A stretch of 64,000 bases of DNA from Pseudomonadota bacterium. GTDB lineage: Bacteria; Pseudomonadota; Alphaproteobacteria; Micavibrionales; UBA2020. Every line of letters starts with the position of its first letter. The first letter of the stretch is position 1. The notes beneath the pieces are model-generated. The model was not told where the DNA came from, made no database searches, and saw only the letters and a program-made list of their open reading frames with translations. The position numbers and the translations under genes are program-made. The stretch lies in assembly GCA_021849295.1 (NCBI GenBank), contig JAJZTA010000008.1, positions 1-64,000 of the forward strand, in the 5' to 3' direction. This document shows positions 8,154-17,080 of the stretch, one piece after another.

Positions 8154-9668
8154 ATGTCGATTAACCAAAGGCTTGATCTCAAGCAGGGCCAGACCCTGAC
8201 GATGACGCCACAGTTGCAGCAGGCGATCAAGCTCTTGCAGCTCTCCAACCTCGAACTTGCCGAATATATCGAGACCGAACTCGAGAAAAACCCGTTACTG
8301 GAACGCGAGGAAGCGCGCACCGCATCCGAGAAACCTGCCGCGGAGGGCGGCGAAGAGACCGTCATGGATTCCGGCCGGAACGCGGACGCGGACGAGAGGC
8401 ACGAACGAAACCGCGAGCGCGAACTCGACACCGGCGAAGGCTTCGCCGAAAAATCCGGCGACCGGAGCGAGGACTTCGACTATTCCCGCTCGACGCTCTC
8501 CGGCGTCGGCGCTGGCGGCAACATGAAGTTCGACGACAACAACTACAGCTTCGAAAACACCATGGCCGCCACGACCACGCTGCGCGACCATCTGCACGAC
8601 CAGATCCATGTGGATTTCACCGACAACAAGGACCGCGCCATCGCCACGCTGCTGGTCGATTATCTCGACGAGGCGGGATATTTCCGCGCCAACCTGCTTG
8701 ATCTCGCCAACCGCCTCGGCTGCAGCGTCGCGCGCGTCGAAGGCATATTGCAAAAACTGCAGCAGCTCGACCCCGCAGGCATTTTCGCGCGCAGTTTGAG
8801 CGAATGCCTCGCCCTACAGCTCAAGGAAAAAGACCGGCTCGACCCCGCGATGGAAGCACTCATCGACAACCTCGACATCCTCGCCAAGCACGACCTGAAG
8901 AAGCTGAAAGACCTTTGCGGCGTGGACGAAGAAGACCTCGCGGACATGATCACCGAGCTGAAGGCGCTCAACCCCAAGCCCGCGCTTGACTTTGACCACT
9001 TCGTCTCGCAGACAGTCGTTCCCGACGTCTTCATGAAGCCGCTACCGAAAAGCAAGGGCGGCGGCTGGGCGGTGGAACTCAACAACGACACACTGCCGCG
9101 CGTGCTCGTCAACCAGACCTATTACGCCGAGATCAGCAAAAACGCCAAGGCCAAACAGGACAAGGAATATCTCGCCGAGCAGCTCAACACCGCCAACTGG
9201 CTGGTGCGCGCCATGGACCAGCGCGCGCAGACGATCATGAAGGTCGCTGGCGAGATCATCTTGCAGCAGGAGGCCTTCTTCAACTACGGCGTGGAATTTT
9301 TGAAGCCGCTGGTCCTGCGCGACATCGCGTCGGAAGTCGGCATGCACGAAAGCACCATCTCCCGCGTCACCAACAACAAATACATCGGCACGCCGCGCGG
9401 CGTTTTCGAACTGAAGTATTTCTTCAGCAGCGGCGTCTCCAGCGCGGACGGCGCGACGGAGGTTTCGTCCGAAGCCGTCAAGGCCAAATTGAAGACCCTG
9501 ATCGACGCCGAAGAGCCCGACGCCATCCTCTCGGACGACGACCTCGTCGCCGCCTTGAAAGAGGAAGGAATCGACATTGCCCGCCGCACCGTCGCCAAAT
9601 ACCGCGAGGCTATGAAAATTCCCTCCTCCGTCCAGCGCAGACGCCTGAAAAAACAGGGAAAATCATAA
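8154..9668 (+). CDS. rpoN: RNA polymerase sigma-54 factor RpoN
   Basis: About 504 aa from ATG 8154. Region I is the Gln/Leu-rich activator-interacting segment (LDLKQGQTLTMTPQLQQAIK). An acidic region II (about 50-130, Glu/Asp-rich) is followed by the core-binding domain and a helix-turn-helix (LRDIASEVGMHESTISRVTN), and the RpoN box is ARRTVAKYRE near the C-terminus. All hallmark segments are complete. A GTG at 8124 would add ten residues (GKPARGKGIM), but the conserved N-terminus starts at MSINQRLDLKQ. It sits between lptB and hpf, a widespread proteobacterial arrangement. No enhancer-binding protein gene is visible nearby. Confidence 0.95.
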   Translation: MSINQRLDLKQGQTLTMTPQLQQAIKLLQLSNLELAEYIETELEKNPLLEREEARTASEKPAAEGGEETVMDSGRNADADERHERNRERELDTGEGFAEKSGDRSEDFDYSRSTLSGVGAGGNMKFDDNNYSFENTMAATTTLRDHLHDQIHVDFTDNKDRAIATLLVDYLDEAGYFRANLLDLANRLGCSVARVEGILQKLQQLDPAGIFARSLSECLALQLKEKDRLDPAMEALIDNLDILAKHDLKKLKDLCGVDEEDLADMITELKALNPKPALDFDHFVSQTVVPDVFMKPLPKSKGGGWAVELNNDTLPRVLVNQTYYAEISKNAKAKQDKEYLAEQLNTANWLVRAMDQRAQTIMKVAGEIILQQEAFFNYGVEFLKPLVLRDIASEVGMHESTISRVTNNKYIGTPRGVFELKYFFSSGVSSADGATEVSSEAVKAKLKTLIDAEEPDAILSDDDLVAALKEEGIDIARRTVAKYREAMKIPSSVQRRRLKKQGKS

Positions 9669-9768
9669 GCCCGAAGCGCCTTTCGTCCGCATTTGGTTAA
9701 CTTGATCTTAATGGCAACTGGAGTATAAATAAGGGTGGAAAACCCCTTAACAATAAAGGCAGCCAATC

Positions 9769-10338
9769 ATGCAATTGACAGTAAAAGGCAAGCAGCTTGA
9801 CGTCGGCGATTCACTTCGCGCCCATGTCGAGGAACAGCTCGGACATACCGCCAGCAAGTATTTCCGCGACCCGATCGAGGCCACCGTCGTTTTCTCCAAG
9901 GAGAAAAACCACCTGTTCAAGGCGGATATTTCCATTCATGTCGGCGGCGGGATCGTGCTGCAGACGCATCATGAGGCGGACGACCCCTATCCGGCGTTCG
10001 ACATCGCGGCGAAAAACGTCGGCAAACGCCTGAGCAAATACAAGGATAAGCTCCGCGACCACCGCAAAAACGAACCGGAAGAAGTCATGACCGCCGCCTA
10101 CACCACGCTGCGCAGCGATGAAGACGAGGCCGAAAGCGGGACGGAACCCGCCGTCGTCGCTGAAATGGAAATGCAGGTGCTCACCCTCGCCGTCGCGGAT
10201 GCCGTGATGCGTCTTGAGCTCGGCGACATGCCCGCGCTGATGTTCCGCAACCCGAAGCACGGCGGCCTCAACATGGTCTACCGCCGCAAGGACGGAAACA
10301 TCGGCTGGGTTGATCCGGACGGTCTCAAGAAGAAATAA
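9769..10338 (+). CDS. hpf: Ribosome hibernation promoting factor, long form
   Basis: 189 aa. The N-terminal S30AE/YfiA domain (1-100) begins MQLTVKGKQLDVGDSLRAHV and carries ISIHVGGGIVLQTHHEADDP; the C-terminal dimerisation domain (about 130-185) contains VVAEMEMQVLTLAVADAVMR, GDMPALMFRN and a GLNMVYRRKDGNIGWVDP ending. The two-domain form makes 100S ribosome dimers in stationary phase without RMF. rpoN lies 100 bp upstream. In many proteobacteria ptsN follows hpf; here the next gene is the convergent prmB, whose end overlaps hpf by 14 bp, so ptsN is missing from this position. Confidence 0.93.
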   Translation: MQLTVKGKQLDVGDSLRAHVEEQLGHTASKYFRDPIEATVVFSKEKNHLFKADISIHVGGGIVLQTHHEADDPYPAFDIAAKNVGKRLSKYKDKLRDHRKNEPEEVMTAAYTTLRSDEDEAESGTEPAVVAEMEMQVLTLAVADAVMRLELGDMPALMFRNPKHGGLNMVYRRKDGNIGWVDPDGLKKK

Positions 10339-11203
10339 GCTGCTTTTTCGTCAGCCAGAAGACTTCGCCCTCGCTCAATTCCGTATCGAGCCAGAGGAAC
10401 GGCAGGCGTTTGTATTCGTTTTCGAGAAGTTTTTGGCCGCGCCCGACCTCGCACAAGATCCCGCCGTTCACCGTGAGATAATCCGGCGCTTCTTTTAGAA
10501 TGCGCCGCGTCAGGTCGAGCCCGTCCTTGCCCGATGCCAGCGCCATTTTAGGCTCGTGCCTGTATTCCTCGGGTAGCTTCTTCATTGCCTTCGCATCGAC
10601 ATAGGGCGGATTTGTGATGATCAGATCGTACTTTTTACCCTTCAGCGGCTTGAAAAGATCACCTTTGAACAGCTTCACGCGCATGCTTAAACGGTGATCC
10701 TTTACGTTACGCTTGGCCACGGCCAGCGCCTGCGCCGACAAATCCACCGCGTCGACCTTTGCCTTGGGAAAGAGATGGGCGGCAAGAATGGCAAGGCAGC
10801 CGGAGCCGGTGCAAAGATCGAGAATTGTTTTCGGTTGCCCGATCAGATCGAATTCCGGCAGCAACTCGCCGATAAACGAGCGCGGCACGATCACCCGCTC
10901 GTCCACGTAAAACGGCAAGCCCTGAATATAGGCTTTCTTGAGCAGATAGGCGGCGGGCTTGCGCGTCTTGATGCGTTTTTCGATGATGCCCAGAGCGGCT
11001 TTCTCTTCCTGCGGCGTCAGCACTTTTTCCAGCGGCGCGGTTTCGTCCAGCGGCAGACCCAGCGTTTCCAGCACCAGCCAGGCCGCCTCGTCCGCGGCGT
11101 TATCCGTGCCGTGCCCGAACCCGATGTGCGCTTTTATAAAACACTCTGCGCCATAACGGATAAAATCCTCTACCGTTGCAGGTGTTTTTTTCTTGTTGCG
11201 CAA
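10325..11203 (-). CDS. prmB: 50S ribosomal protein L3 N5-glutamine methyltransferase (PrmB-type)
   Basis: 292 aa, SAM-dependent methyltransferase of the HemK/PrmC/PrmB family. The N-terminal helical domain includes LLKKAYIQGLPFYVDERVIV and PRSFIGELL, the segment that separates PrmB from PrmC. The SAM-binding motif is ILDLCTGSGCLAILAAHLFP, and the catalytic NPPY motif is DLIITNPPYVDAKAM, followed by EPKMALASGKDGLDLTRRIL as in PrmB. It probably methylates a Gln side chain of ribosomal protein L3; the family also includes release-factor methylases, so specificity is assigned from the DERV.VPRS segment. It is convergent with hpf and 3 bp from the downstream end of the next minus-strand gene, with which it may form an operon. 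Confidence 0.85.
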   Translation of the reverse strand: MRNKKKTPATVEDFIRYGAECFIKAHIGFGHGTDNAADEAAWLVLETLGLPLDETAPLEKVLTPQEEKAALGIIEKRIKTRKPAAYLLKKAYIQGLPFYVDERVIVPRSFIGELLPEFDLIGQPKTILDLCTGSGCLAILAAHLFPKAKVDAVDLSAQALAVAKRNVKDHRLSMRVKLFKGDLFKPLKGKKYDLIITNPPYVDAKAMKKLPEEYRHEPKMALASGKDGLDLTRRILKEAPDYLTVNGGILCEVGRGQKLLENEYKRLPFLWLDTELSEGEVFWLTKKQLISS

Positions 11204-11206
11204 AAC

Positions 11207-11545
11207 TCATTTCTCCTGATGAAAACGGTGAAGGAACCTGTGCAGCACCGGCGCCAGCGCGATGCTTGAGGCCGCTAGAATGACGAAGCCGCTGGACAGG
11301 GCGTATACGGAAGCAAAAATCTTGACGGCATCGTTATGCATCGGCGCAACCGGTCCCATCCCTGCAAGGATCATCGAAGCCTCCAGCAGCGCATCAACCC
11401 ACTTCAAATGGCCCAGAAAATGATAACCCACTATACCCAGAAGCAACGACACGCCGATAATGGTGGCGGATAGCCTCAAAGACCGCGCAAGACGCCACAG
11501 CCATTGCACCCGCGGAATGAGTGGCTGGTTGCGACGTTCATACAT
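11207..11545 (-). CDS. Small two-helix membrane protein with pore-loop-like segment
   Basis: About 112 aa. The start at 11545 is preceded by a strong GGAGGA at ideal spacing; an in-frame ATG seven codons upstream lacks this. A basic N-terminus (YERRNQPLIPRVQWLWRLAR) is followed by a hydrophobic helix (LSATIIGVSLLLGIVGYHFL), then VDALLEASMILAGMGPV, and a second helix (FASVYALSSGFVILAASSIA) ending in a basic tail. The order TM, short amphipathic segment with a G-x-G core, TM resembles a two-TM ion channel pore domain, but the K+ filter TVGYG is replaced by AGMGPV. I do not assign a function. It lies upstream of prmB on the same strand, 3 bp apart. Confidence 0.7.
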   Translation of the reverse strand: MYERRNQPLIPRVQWLWRLARSLRLSATIIGVSLLLGIVGYHFLGHLKWVDALLEASMILAGMGPVAPMHNDAVKIFASVYALSSGFVILAASSIALAPVLHRFLHRFHQEK

Positions 11546-11579
11546 GGGATATTCCTCCGGCGGCACACATCTTTACTGG

Positions 11580-11606
11580 AAAACAGCCTGCGATGAGGGC
11601 TGTTTT
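11580..11606. repeat. Perfect inverted repeat between divergent genes
   Basis: AAAACAGCC and GGCTGTTTT are perfect 9-bp arms around a 9-base loop. It has the shape of a bidirectional intrinsic terminator (A run on one side, T run on the other), yet it lies between the divergently transcribed 11545 gene and rmuC, where a terminator is not needed. It could shield the two units from read-through or be a regulator site. Confidence 0.5.
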
Positions 11607-11700
11607 TGAAGGATTCTAACCCAATTCCGCCCGCGCCGAAAGTTGACCTTTTCGCACGATACCTCTATATATTATCAAAAAGCAAAGGAAGGCGGACGCC

Positions 11701-12864
11701 GTGTTCACAGGCTACAGCGTTATGTATATATTTATCGGGATCGGCATCGGTTTTGCCGTCGGTTTTCTTGTCGCGCGCGCCGTCCTCAAGTCCCGTTTTG
11801 CTGACATGGAAGAAAAATTCTCCCTGCAGTTCGAAAACCTCGCCAACCGCATTTTCGACGAAAAAACCGACCGCTTCAAAAAAGAATCCCGCGAGGATCT
11901 CGGCAATCTGCTCAACCCCTTGCGCGAACGGCTGCAGGAGTTCCAGAAAAAAATCGACGATTCCTTCGGCGACCAGATGAAAGAGCAGATCTCTCTCAAG
12001 GAGCAGATCAAGCATATCGTCACCGTCAACGAGAAGATGACGCAGCAGACCGAAAACCTGACCAAGGCGCTCAAGGGCGATGTCAAGACGCAAGGCAACT
12101 GGGGCGAGATGATCCTCGAAAAAATTCTCGAAGGCTCGGGCCTGCGCAAGGGCGAGGATTATATCGTGCAGGGCACCAGCCTCGGCCTCAAGCACGTCGA
12201 AGACGGCAGCCTAATCAAGCCCGACGTCATCATCATGCTGCCGGAAGACAAGCATATCATCGTCGACGCGAAAGTCTCGCTGACCGCTTACGAGCGCTAT
12301 TGCGGCACGGACGACGCGGGTGAGCGTGTGAAATACCTGAAGGATTATCTGCTTTCCGTCCGCGCCCATGTCAACGGCCTTGAAGGACGCCGCTATCAGG
12401 ATACGGACAAGCTCGGCGCGCCGGATTTCGTTTTGATGTTCATGCCGATCGAAGGTGCCTATTCTCTCGCCATGCAGGAAGACCCAACGCTGCACAGCTA
12501 CGCGTGGGACAAAAAAATCGTCATCGTCTGCCCCTCGACGCTGTTCGCGACGCTTAAAACCATCGACTCCGTCTGGCGGCTGGAGCGGCAAAACAAAAAC
12601 ACGCAGGAAATCGCGCGGCGCGGCAGCCTGCTCTACGACAAGGTCGCGGGTTTCGTCAGCTCCATGCAGGATCTCGGCAAGCGGATCGAGGCGACGCAGA
12701 AAACCTATGACGACGCCTTCAAAAAACTCTCCACCGGCACAGGCAACATCATCCGGCAGACGGAAGAACTGAAAGAGCTCGGCGTCAAATCGTCCAAAAC
12801 CCTGCCGAAGGAACTGCTCGAGGCGGGACAGATCGAAGACTTCAAAAAAGCGGAGAACGCTTAA
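11701..12864 (+). CDS. rmuC: DNA recombination protein RmuC homologue
   Basis: 387 aa from a GTG at 11701 with GGAAGG upstream. One N-terminal membrane helix (VMYIFIGIGIGFAVGFLVAR) leads into a long coiled coil (about 35-120) and then the RmuC nuclease-like domain: KGDVKTQGNWGEMILEKILE, GSGLRKGEDYIVQ, KPDVIIMLPEDKHIIVDAKV, SLTAYERYC and FMPIEGAYSLAM. The D-x-K (IVDAKVS) core of the PD-(D/E)XK-like fold is present. RmuC limits inversions at short inverted repeats. It is followed after 3 bp by def, so it may be cotranscribed with def-fmt-truA. Confidence 0.92.
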   Translation: MFTGYSVMYIFIGIGIGFAVGFLVARAVLKSRFADMEEKFSLQFENLANRIFDEKTDRFKKESREDLGNLLNPLRERLQEFQKKIDDSFGDQMKEQISLKEQIKHIVTVNEKMTQQTENLTKALKGDVKTQGNWGEMILEKILEGSGLRKGEDYIVQGTSLGLKHVEDGSLIKPDVIIMLPEDKHIIVDAKVSLTAYERYCGTDDAGERVKYLKDYLLSVRAHVNGLEGRRYQDTDKLGAPDFVLMFMPIEGAYSLAMQEDPTLHSYAWDKKIVIVCPSTLFATLKTIDSVWRLERQNKNTQEIARRGSLLYDKVAGFVSSMQDLGKRIEATQKTYDDAFKKLSTGTGNIIRQTEELKELGVKSSKTLPKELLEAGQIEDFKKAENA

Positions 12865-12867
12865 AGC

Positions 12868-13434
12868 ATGACCGTCCTGAAGATATACGTCGCGCCGCAT
12901 CCGGTGTTGAAGAAAAAAGCCGATCCCGTCGCGGAAGTGACGGATGAAGACCGCAAGCTGATGGACGACATGCTGGAAACCATGTACGCGACCGACGGCA
13001 TCGGCCTTGCCGCGCCGCAGGTGGGCGTCTCGAAGCGCATTCTCGTGCTCGACGTCGAACAAAAGCGCGACGACGACATCGAACCGCAAGCGCGCCGCGT
13101 CAAGCCGCTCTGCTTCCTCAATCCGGAGATCATCTGGGAAGCGGAAGATCTGCGCGTTTACAACGAAGGCTGCCTCTCCGTACCCGGCCAATATGCCGAA
13201 GTGGCAAGACCGGACAAGGTGCGCGTGAAATATCTCGACTACAACGGAAAAGAACAGGAAACCGAAGCCGACGGCCTGCTTGCCACCTGCCTGCAGCACG
13301 AAATGGACCACCTCGACGGCGTTCTCTTCGTCGACCACCTCTCGACGCTGAAGCGCGACATCGTCATGCGCAAACTCAGAAAATACAAAAAAGAAAACGA
13401 AGCGGAAATGGCCGAAAGCCATGTCCTACTCTAA
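12868..13434 (+). CDS. def: Peptide deformylase
   Basis: 188 aa. It removes the N-formyl group from nascent proteins. All three metal-binding motifs are intact: [10 protein letters not shown] (near 50), EGCLSVPG with the metal-ligand Cys (near 100), and QHEMDHLDG with the two His ligands and catalytic Glu (near 150). The C-terminus is a Lys/Glu-rich helix ([15 protein letters not shown]). The start ATG lies 3 bp after the rmuC stop. The fmt gene overlaps its end by 14 bp, coupling the deformylase with the enzyme that formylates initiator tRNA. Confidence 0.97.
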   Translation: MTVLKIYVAPHPVLKKKADPVAEVTDEDRKLMDDMLETMYATDGIGLAAPQVGVSKRILVLDVEQKRDDDIEPQARRVKPLCFLNPEIIWEAEDLRVYNEGCLSVPGQYAEVARPDKVRVKYLDYNGKEQETEADGLLATCLQHEMDHLDGVLFVDHLSTLKRDIVMRKLRKYKKENEAEMAESHVLL

Positions 13435-14365
13435 TATGCACCCCTCTAAAAAACTCAAAATCGCCTTTATGGGCACGCCGGATTTCTCGGTGCATATTCT
13501 CGACGCGCTGGTCGCGGCGGGGCACGACGTCGTCTGCGTTTACTGCCAGCCGCCACGCCCCGCGGGACGCGGGCACAAATTGCAGCCTTCTCCGGTACAA
13601 AAGCGCGCCGAAGAACTGAACATTCCCGTGCGCACGCCAAAGAGCCTCAAAAAAGACGCCGTAGCGCGCGCCGATTTTGCAGCGCTGCACCTCGATGCAG
13701 CGGTCGTCGCCGCCTATGGGTTGATCTTGCCGCAGGAGGTGCTGGACGCGCCGAAATACGGCTGCATCAACATTCATGCGTCGCTCTTGCCGCGCTGGCG
13801 CGGCGCGGCGCCGATCCAGCGCGCCATCCTCGCGGGCGACGCGCAAAGCGGCGTCTGCATCATGAAGATGGACGCCGGTCTCGACACCGGCCCCGTGTTG
13901 ATGCGCGGTGCGGTGCCGATAACAAACACGACGACCGCGCCGGAACTGCACGACGCGCTTGCCAGGCAGGGCGCGAAACTTATCGTCGAAACGCTGGAAA
14001 ATATCGATACGATCGCGCCCGAACCACAAACCGAAGACGGCGCGACCTATGCGAAGATGCTCGCCAAGGAAGACGGAAAGATCGACTGGACGCAGCCCGC
14101 CGCCGCCATCGAGCGCCAAATCCGCGCCCTCACCCCCTGGCCCGGCGTCTGGTGCCTTCTCAACGGCCAGCGCATGAAAGTGCTCGCCGCCAAAATTGAA
14201 CAACGTTCCGGCAAGGCAGGCGAAATTCTTGACCGGCATTTGATCGTCGCCTGCGGCAAAGACGCGCTGCTGCTCGAAAAAGTCCAACCGCAGGATCGCA
14301 AACCGATGGACGGCCTCTCGCTTATGAACGGCACACATATGAACGTCGGCGATTTCCTCACATGA
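13421..14365 (+). CDS. fmt: Methionyl-tRNA formyltransferase
   Basis: 314 aa. It formylates Met-tRNA(fMet) with 10-formyl-THF. The N-terminal Rossmann-like domain begins [20 protein letters not shown] and has [20 protein letters not shown]; the catalytic segment is [20 protein letters not shown] (Asn, His) with [17 protein letters not shown] containing the key Asp. The C-terminal OB-fold domain follows from about 205 ([20 protein letters not shown]). The start at 13421 overlaps def by 14 bp; a second ATG at 13436 ([11 protein letters not shown]) is equally possible. It is followed by truA. Confidence 0.96.
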   Translation: MSYSNMHPSKKLKIAFMGTPDFSVHILDALVAAGHDVVCVYCQPPRPAGRGHKLQPSPVQKRAEELNIPVRTPKSLKKDAVARADFAALHLDAAVVAAYGLILPQEVLDAPKYGCINIHASLLPRWRGAAPIQRAILAGDAQSGVCIMKMDAGLDTGPVLMRGAVPITNTTTAPELHDALARQGAKLIVETLENIDTIAPEPQTEDGATYAKMLAKEDGKIDWTQPAAAIERQIRALTPWPGVWCLLNGQRMKVLAAKIEQRSGKAGEILDRHLIVACGKDALLLEKVQPQDRKPMDGLSLMNGTHMNVGDFLT

Positions 14366-14381
14366 CAAAAGGTATGTGGTA

Positions 14382-15152
14382 ATGGTGCGCTGGAAACTCA
14401 CCATCGAATACGACGGCACGCCGTTCGTCGGCTGGCAGCGGCAGGAGAACGATCCTTCCGTGCAGGGCGCGATCGAGAAAGCCATACACGATTTTTGCGG
14501 GGAAAAAGTGACACTCCACGTCGCCGGACGCACCGATGCGGGCGTGCATGCCGTGGGACAGGTCGCCCATGCCGACATCGCCAAAGAGGCGGATGCAAAA
14601 ACCGTGCGCGATGCGATCAACGCGCATCTACGCCCCCTGCCCGTCGCCGTCGTCAAAGCCGAACCGGTGAGTGATGAATTTCACGCCCGTTTCAAAGCCA
14701 CGCACCGTGTTTACTGCTATAAGATTCTGGCGGGACGCATGCCAGCGCCGGCCATCGAACATGAACGCGCCTGGCATGTGACATGGGACCTAGACGTCGC
14801 CGCCATGCACGAAGCCGCGCAATATCTGCTCGGCAATCACGATTTTTCCAGCTTCCGCGCCGCAGCCTGTCAGGCGAAATCACCCGTCCGCACGCTGGCG
14901 CGCTGCGACGTCATCGAAACGGCACATAATTTAAGCGCCGGACAGCATATCGAGATCTGGGCGGAGGCGCGCTCCTTCCTGCATCACCAGATCCGCAACA
15001 TCGCGGGTGCCCTGCGCATGGTCGGCGAAGGGAAATGGGCGCCGGAAGAGGTCAGGCGCGTACTGGAAGCCTGCGACCGCACGCAAAACGCCGCTGCCAT
15101 GGCCCCCGCCCACGGGCTTTATTTCGTCCGCGTCGATTATGACGCCGGTTAG
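14382..15152 (+). CDS. truA: tRNA pseudouridine(38-40) synthase TruA
   Basis: 256 aa from ATG 14382, chosen because AAAGG lies upstream and the family starts at MVRWKLTIEYDGTPFVGWQR; a GTG six bases earlier is also in frame. The catalytic Asp lies in VAGRTDAGVHAVGQVAH. Other family segments are FHARFKATHRVYCYKI, LGNHDFSSFRAAACQAKSPV and FLHHQIRNIAGALRMVGEGK. It modifies U38-40 in the tRNA anticodon arm. It ends the rmuC-def-fmt-truA run with a TAG that overlaps the stop of the convergent chemoreceptor gene. Confidence 0.95.
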   Translation: MVRWKLTIEYDGTPFVGWQRQENDPSVQGAIEKAIHDFCGEKVTLHVAGRTDAGVHAVGQVAHADIAKEADAKTVRDAINAHLRPLPVAVVKAEPVSDEFHARFKATHRVYCYKILAGRMPAPAIEHERAWHVTWDLDVAAMHEAAQYLLGNHDFSSFRAAACQAKSPVRTLARCDVIETAHNLSAGQHIEIWAEARSFLHHQIRNIAGALRMVGEGKWAPEEVRRVLEACDRTQNAAAMAPAHGLYFVRVDYDAG

Positions 15153-16717
15153 CTCTTCTTGCCGTCGCCGGAGATGAATTTGTTGATCTCCGTTTCCAGC
15201 TTGACCGACATTTCCGCCAGCCCCTTGGCCGCCTCGAGCGTCTGATGAGAAGCGGCACCCGTTTCGCCCGCGGCTTTTTGCACGCCGGTGATGTTGTGCG
15301 ACACTTCCGCGATACCCGCCGCCGCCTGCTGGATGTTCTTGGCGATCTCGTTGGTGGCCGTCGTCTGCTCGTCGATCGAGTGCATGACATTGCCGGCGAT
15401 TTCGTCGATTTGCGAGATCGTCTCGGTAATGCTCTTGATCGACGCGACCGCATGTTGCGTCTCGTTCTGGATCTCGGAGATCTGCTTGGCGATTTCCTCG
15501 GTCGCCTTGGAAGTTTGCGCCGCCAGACTCTTGACCTCGCTCGCCACGACGGCGAAGCCCTTGCCCGCATCGCCCGCGCGCGCCGCCTCGATGGTGGCGT
15601 TGAGCGCCAGCAGGTTGGTCTGTTCGGCGATGTCGGTGATCAAGTCCACCACGGCGCCAATCCTGCCTGCCACTGCGCTCAAGCCCTGCATCGCGTCATT
15701 GGCCGTTTGGGCGTTGTTGACCGCCTGTTTCGAAATGTCAGCCGATTTCCGCACCTATTCGGCCACCGTCTGGATGGTGTTGGTCAGCTCTTCGGCCGCA
15801 GCCGCCACCGTCTGGACGTTCGACGACGCCTGCTCCGACGCCGCAGCGACCGAAGCGGACTGCCGCGACGTCTCCTCGGCCGCAGCCGACAGGGCCTGCG
15901 CCGTCGATTGCAATTCCGTCGCCGTGGAGGCGACCGTTTTGGTGACCTCGCGGACGTTGGAAGCCAGCTGGTGCTGCGCCGTCACGACGCTCCAGCTCAC
16001 CATCGGCCCGACGTAATAGCCGCGTGCGTCGACGATGGCCGCGACGTTCAGGTCCAGCTTTTCCGGCCCGACGGAGATCACCGAATGATAGGGCAGGTTT
16101 TTCGGGTCGGCCAAAATGCCGCGCTGGTGCGCCGGCGCCTTGTGGAATATGTCGATGCAGGCGCCGTCGAGATCAGCCGCCTTGACCGGCAGCAGGTGTT
16201 CCAGCCCCTTCAGTGTGTCCAGGCTCGTCCGGTTGGCGAAGTTGATCTTGAAGTCCTTCGGGTCGCACATCATGACGTTGATCGGCATCAGGTCGACCAT
16301 CTGCTTCAGGTTCTCGCGCGCCGTGACCACCGACCACGACAGCATCAGGCGGTGCAGCTTTCTGCCCTTGTAGATGCCGATGACGTTCAGCTCCAGCGCC
16401 TCGGGGCCGAGACGGATGACCGTCGAATAGGGCAGGTTGCGATCGTCCGACAGCAGGCGGCGCTAATGCGCAGGATTTTTGTGGAAGATGTCGATGTTCT
16501 GGCCGACGATGTTGTCGCCGCTCACGCCCTGCGGCAGCAGGTGCGTCAGACCGTTCAGCGTGTTGATGGTGGTTTCATTGGCGTAATCGATGGTGAAGGT
16601 TCTCGGATCGCAGGTCATGATATTGACCGGCGTCGCATCGAGCATCTTCTGCTCTTGGCTTTCTCTGATGAAAAAGGATTTCTTCTTGCCGGATTGGCGG
16701 ACAGCTGGATAAGACAT
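15149..16717 (-). pseudogene. Soluble PAS-PAS methyl-accepting chemotaxis protein with two in-frame amber codons
   Basis: Reading from ATG 16717 (AAGGGG eight bases upstream) gives a single frame of 522 codons with only two interruptions, both TAG: at 16463-16465 and 15755-15757. There are no frameshifts. Two homologous PAS-like units of about 110 aa come first: LDATPVNIMTCDPRTFTIDY and VDLMPINVMMCDPKDFKINF, each followed by IDIFHK.PAH. Then comes a methyl-accepting signalling domain with the canonical hairpin tip (IAEQTNLLALNATIEAARAG) and AVVASEVKSLA. There is no membrane segment, so the product would be cytoplasmic. The first TAG follows PAH where the second unit has PAHQ encoded CAG. It may be a young pseudogene or be read through. 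Convergent with truA; no che genes are nearby. Confidence 0.85.
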
Positions 16718-16953
16718 GACGGGTACCCCTTGTAAACCTTCCCGAGACGTGAACAACTAAAAATTGTATTTTTCTGGCGTGGGAAGGTAATTAAATTAGA
16801 GATTTATTGACACACATGGCAATTTTCCCCCTTAAAAAATTATTTTTTTACACTTTTAAGTAGTAATCATCAGATATAAAATCCCCCGTATTATAGGTTA
16901 ATTCACATGATGACACATACTAAAAGAGTACTATTTGTATCCTTTTTATTATT

Positions 16954-16976
16954 AATAGTACCATATTGGTACTATT
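16954..16976. promoter_or_regulatory. Perfect 23-bp palindrome, probable operator
   Basis: AATAGTACCA and TGGTACTATT are perfect 10-bp arms around the 3-base centre TAT. A weaker copy (AGTAC-TATTT-GTATC) lies about 31 bp upstream. Two sites on the same helix face upstream of a small helix-turn-helix gene are typical of an autoregulated dimeric repressor/activator. The binding protein is presumed to be the product of 17081-17299; this is inference from position. Confidence 0.6.
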
Positions 16977-17032
16977 GGTCTCTCGATTTTCCTATTAAAA
17001 ATGCGACAATGAAATCCATTTCAGCAGCGACA

Positions 17033-17068
17033 TTCTAAAAAAAAATATGCAATTACAATATTTTAGAA
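17033..17068 (+). promoter_or_regulatory. Inverted repeat overlapping the XRE ribosome binding site
   Basis: TTCTAAAA (17033-17040) and TTTTAGAA (17061-17068) can pair around a 20-base loop. The right arm covers part of AGAAGG (17065-17070), the likely ribosome binding site for the ATG at 17081. In mRNA this hairpin could mask translation initiation. It is AU-rich and weak, so the effect may be small. Confidence 0.35.
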
Positions 17069-17080
17069 GGTAAAAATTTC

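Larger units (their letters stand above)
16757..17080. other. AT-rich intergenic region
   Basis: About 320 bp between the divergent chemoreceptor and XRE genes, strikingly AT-rich against its GC-rich surroundings. I see no gene in it. It holds the palindrome at 16954-16976, a related imperfect AGTAC...GTAT element near 16926-16940 about three helical turns away, and an inverted repeat just ahead of the XRE start. The composition suggests recently acquired or regulatory DNA. Confidence 0.6.

Noticed and set aside
9669-9768. Sigma-54 promoter ahead of hpf (TGGCAACTGGAGTAT)
   Set aside because: The -24 GG is present but the -12 TTGC is not matched, so it is below a level I would defend.
15149-16717. 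Genome-wide reassignment of TAG to Gln
   Set aside because: lptB, truA, mraY, murB, ligA, dprA and others end at TAG exactly where their families end, so TAG is a normal stop here.
15245-16735. Uninterrupted 496-codon plus-strand frame opposite the amber-containing chemoreceptor
   Set aside because: It might seem the better gene because it has no stops, but its product is Arg/Asp/His low complexity, whereas the minus strand encodes two PAS repeats and a canonical MCP signalling tip.
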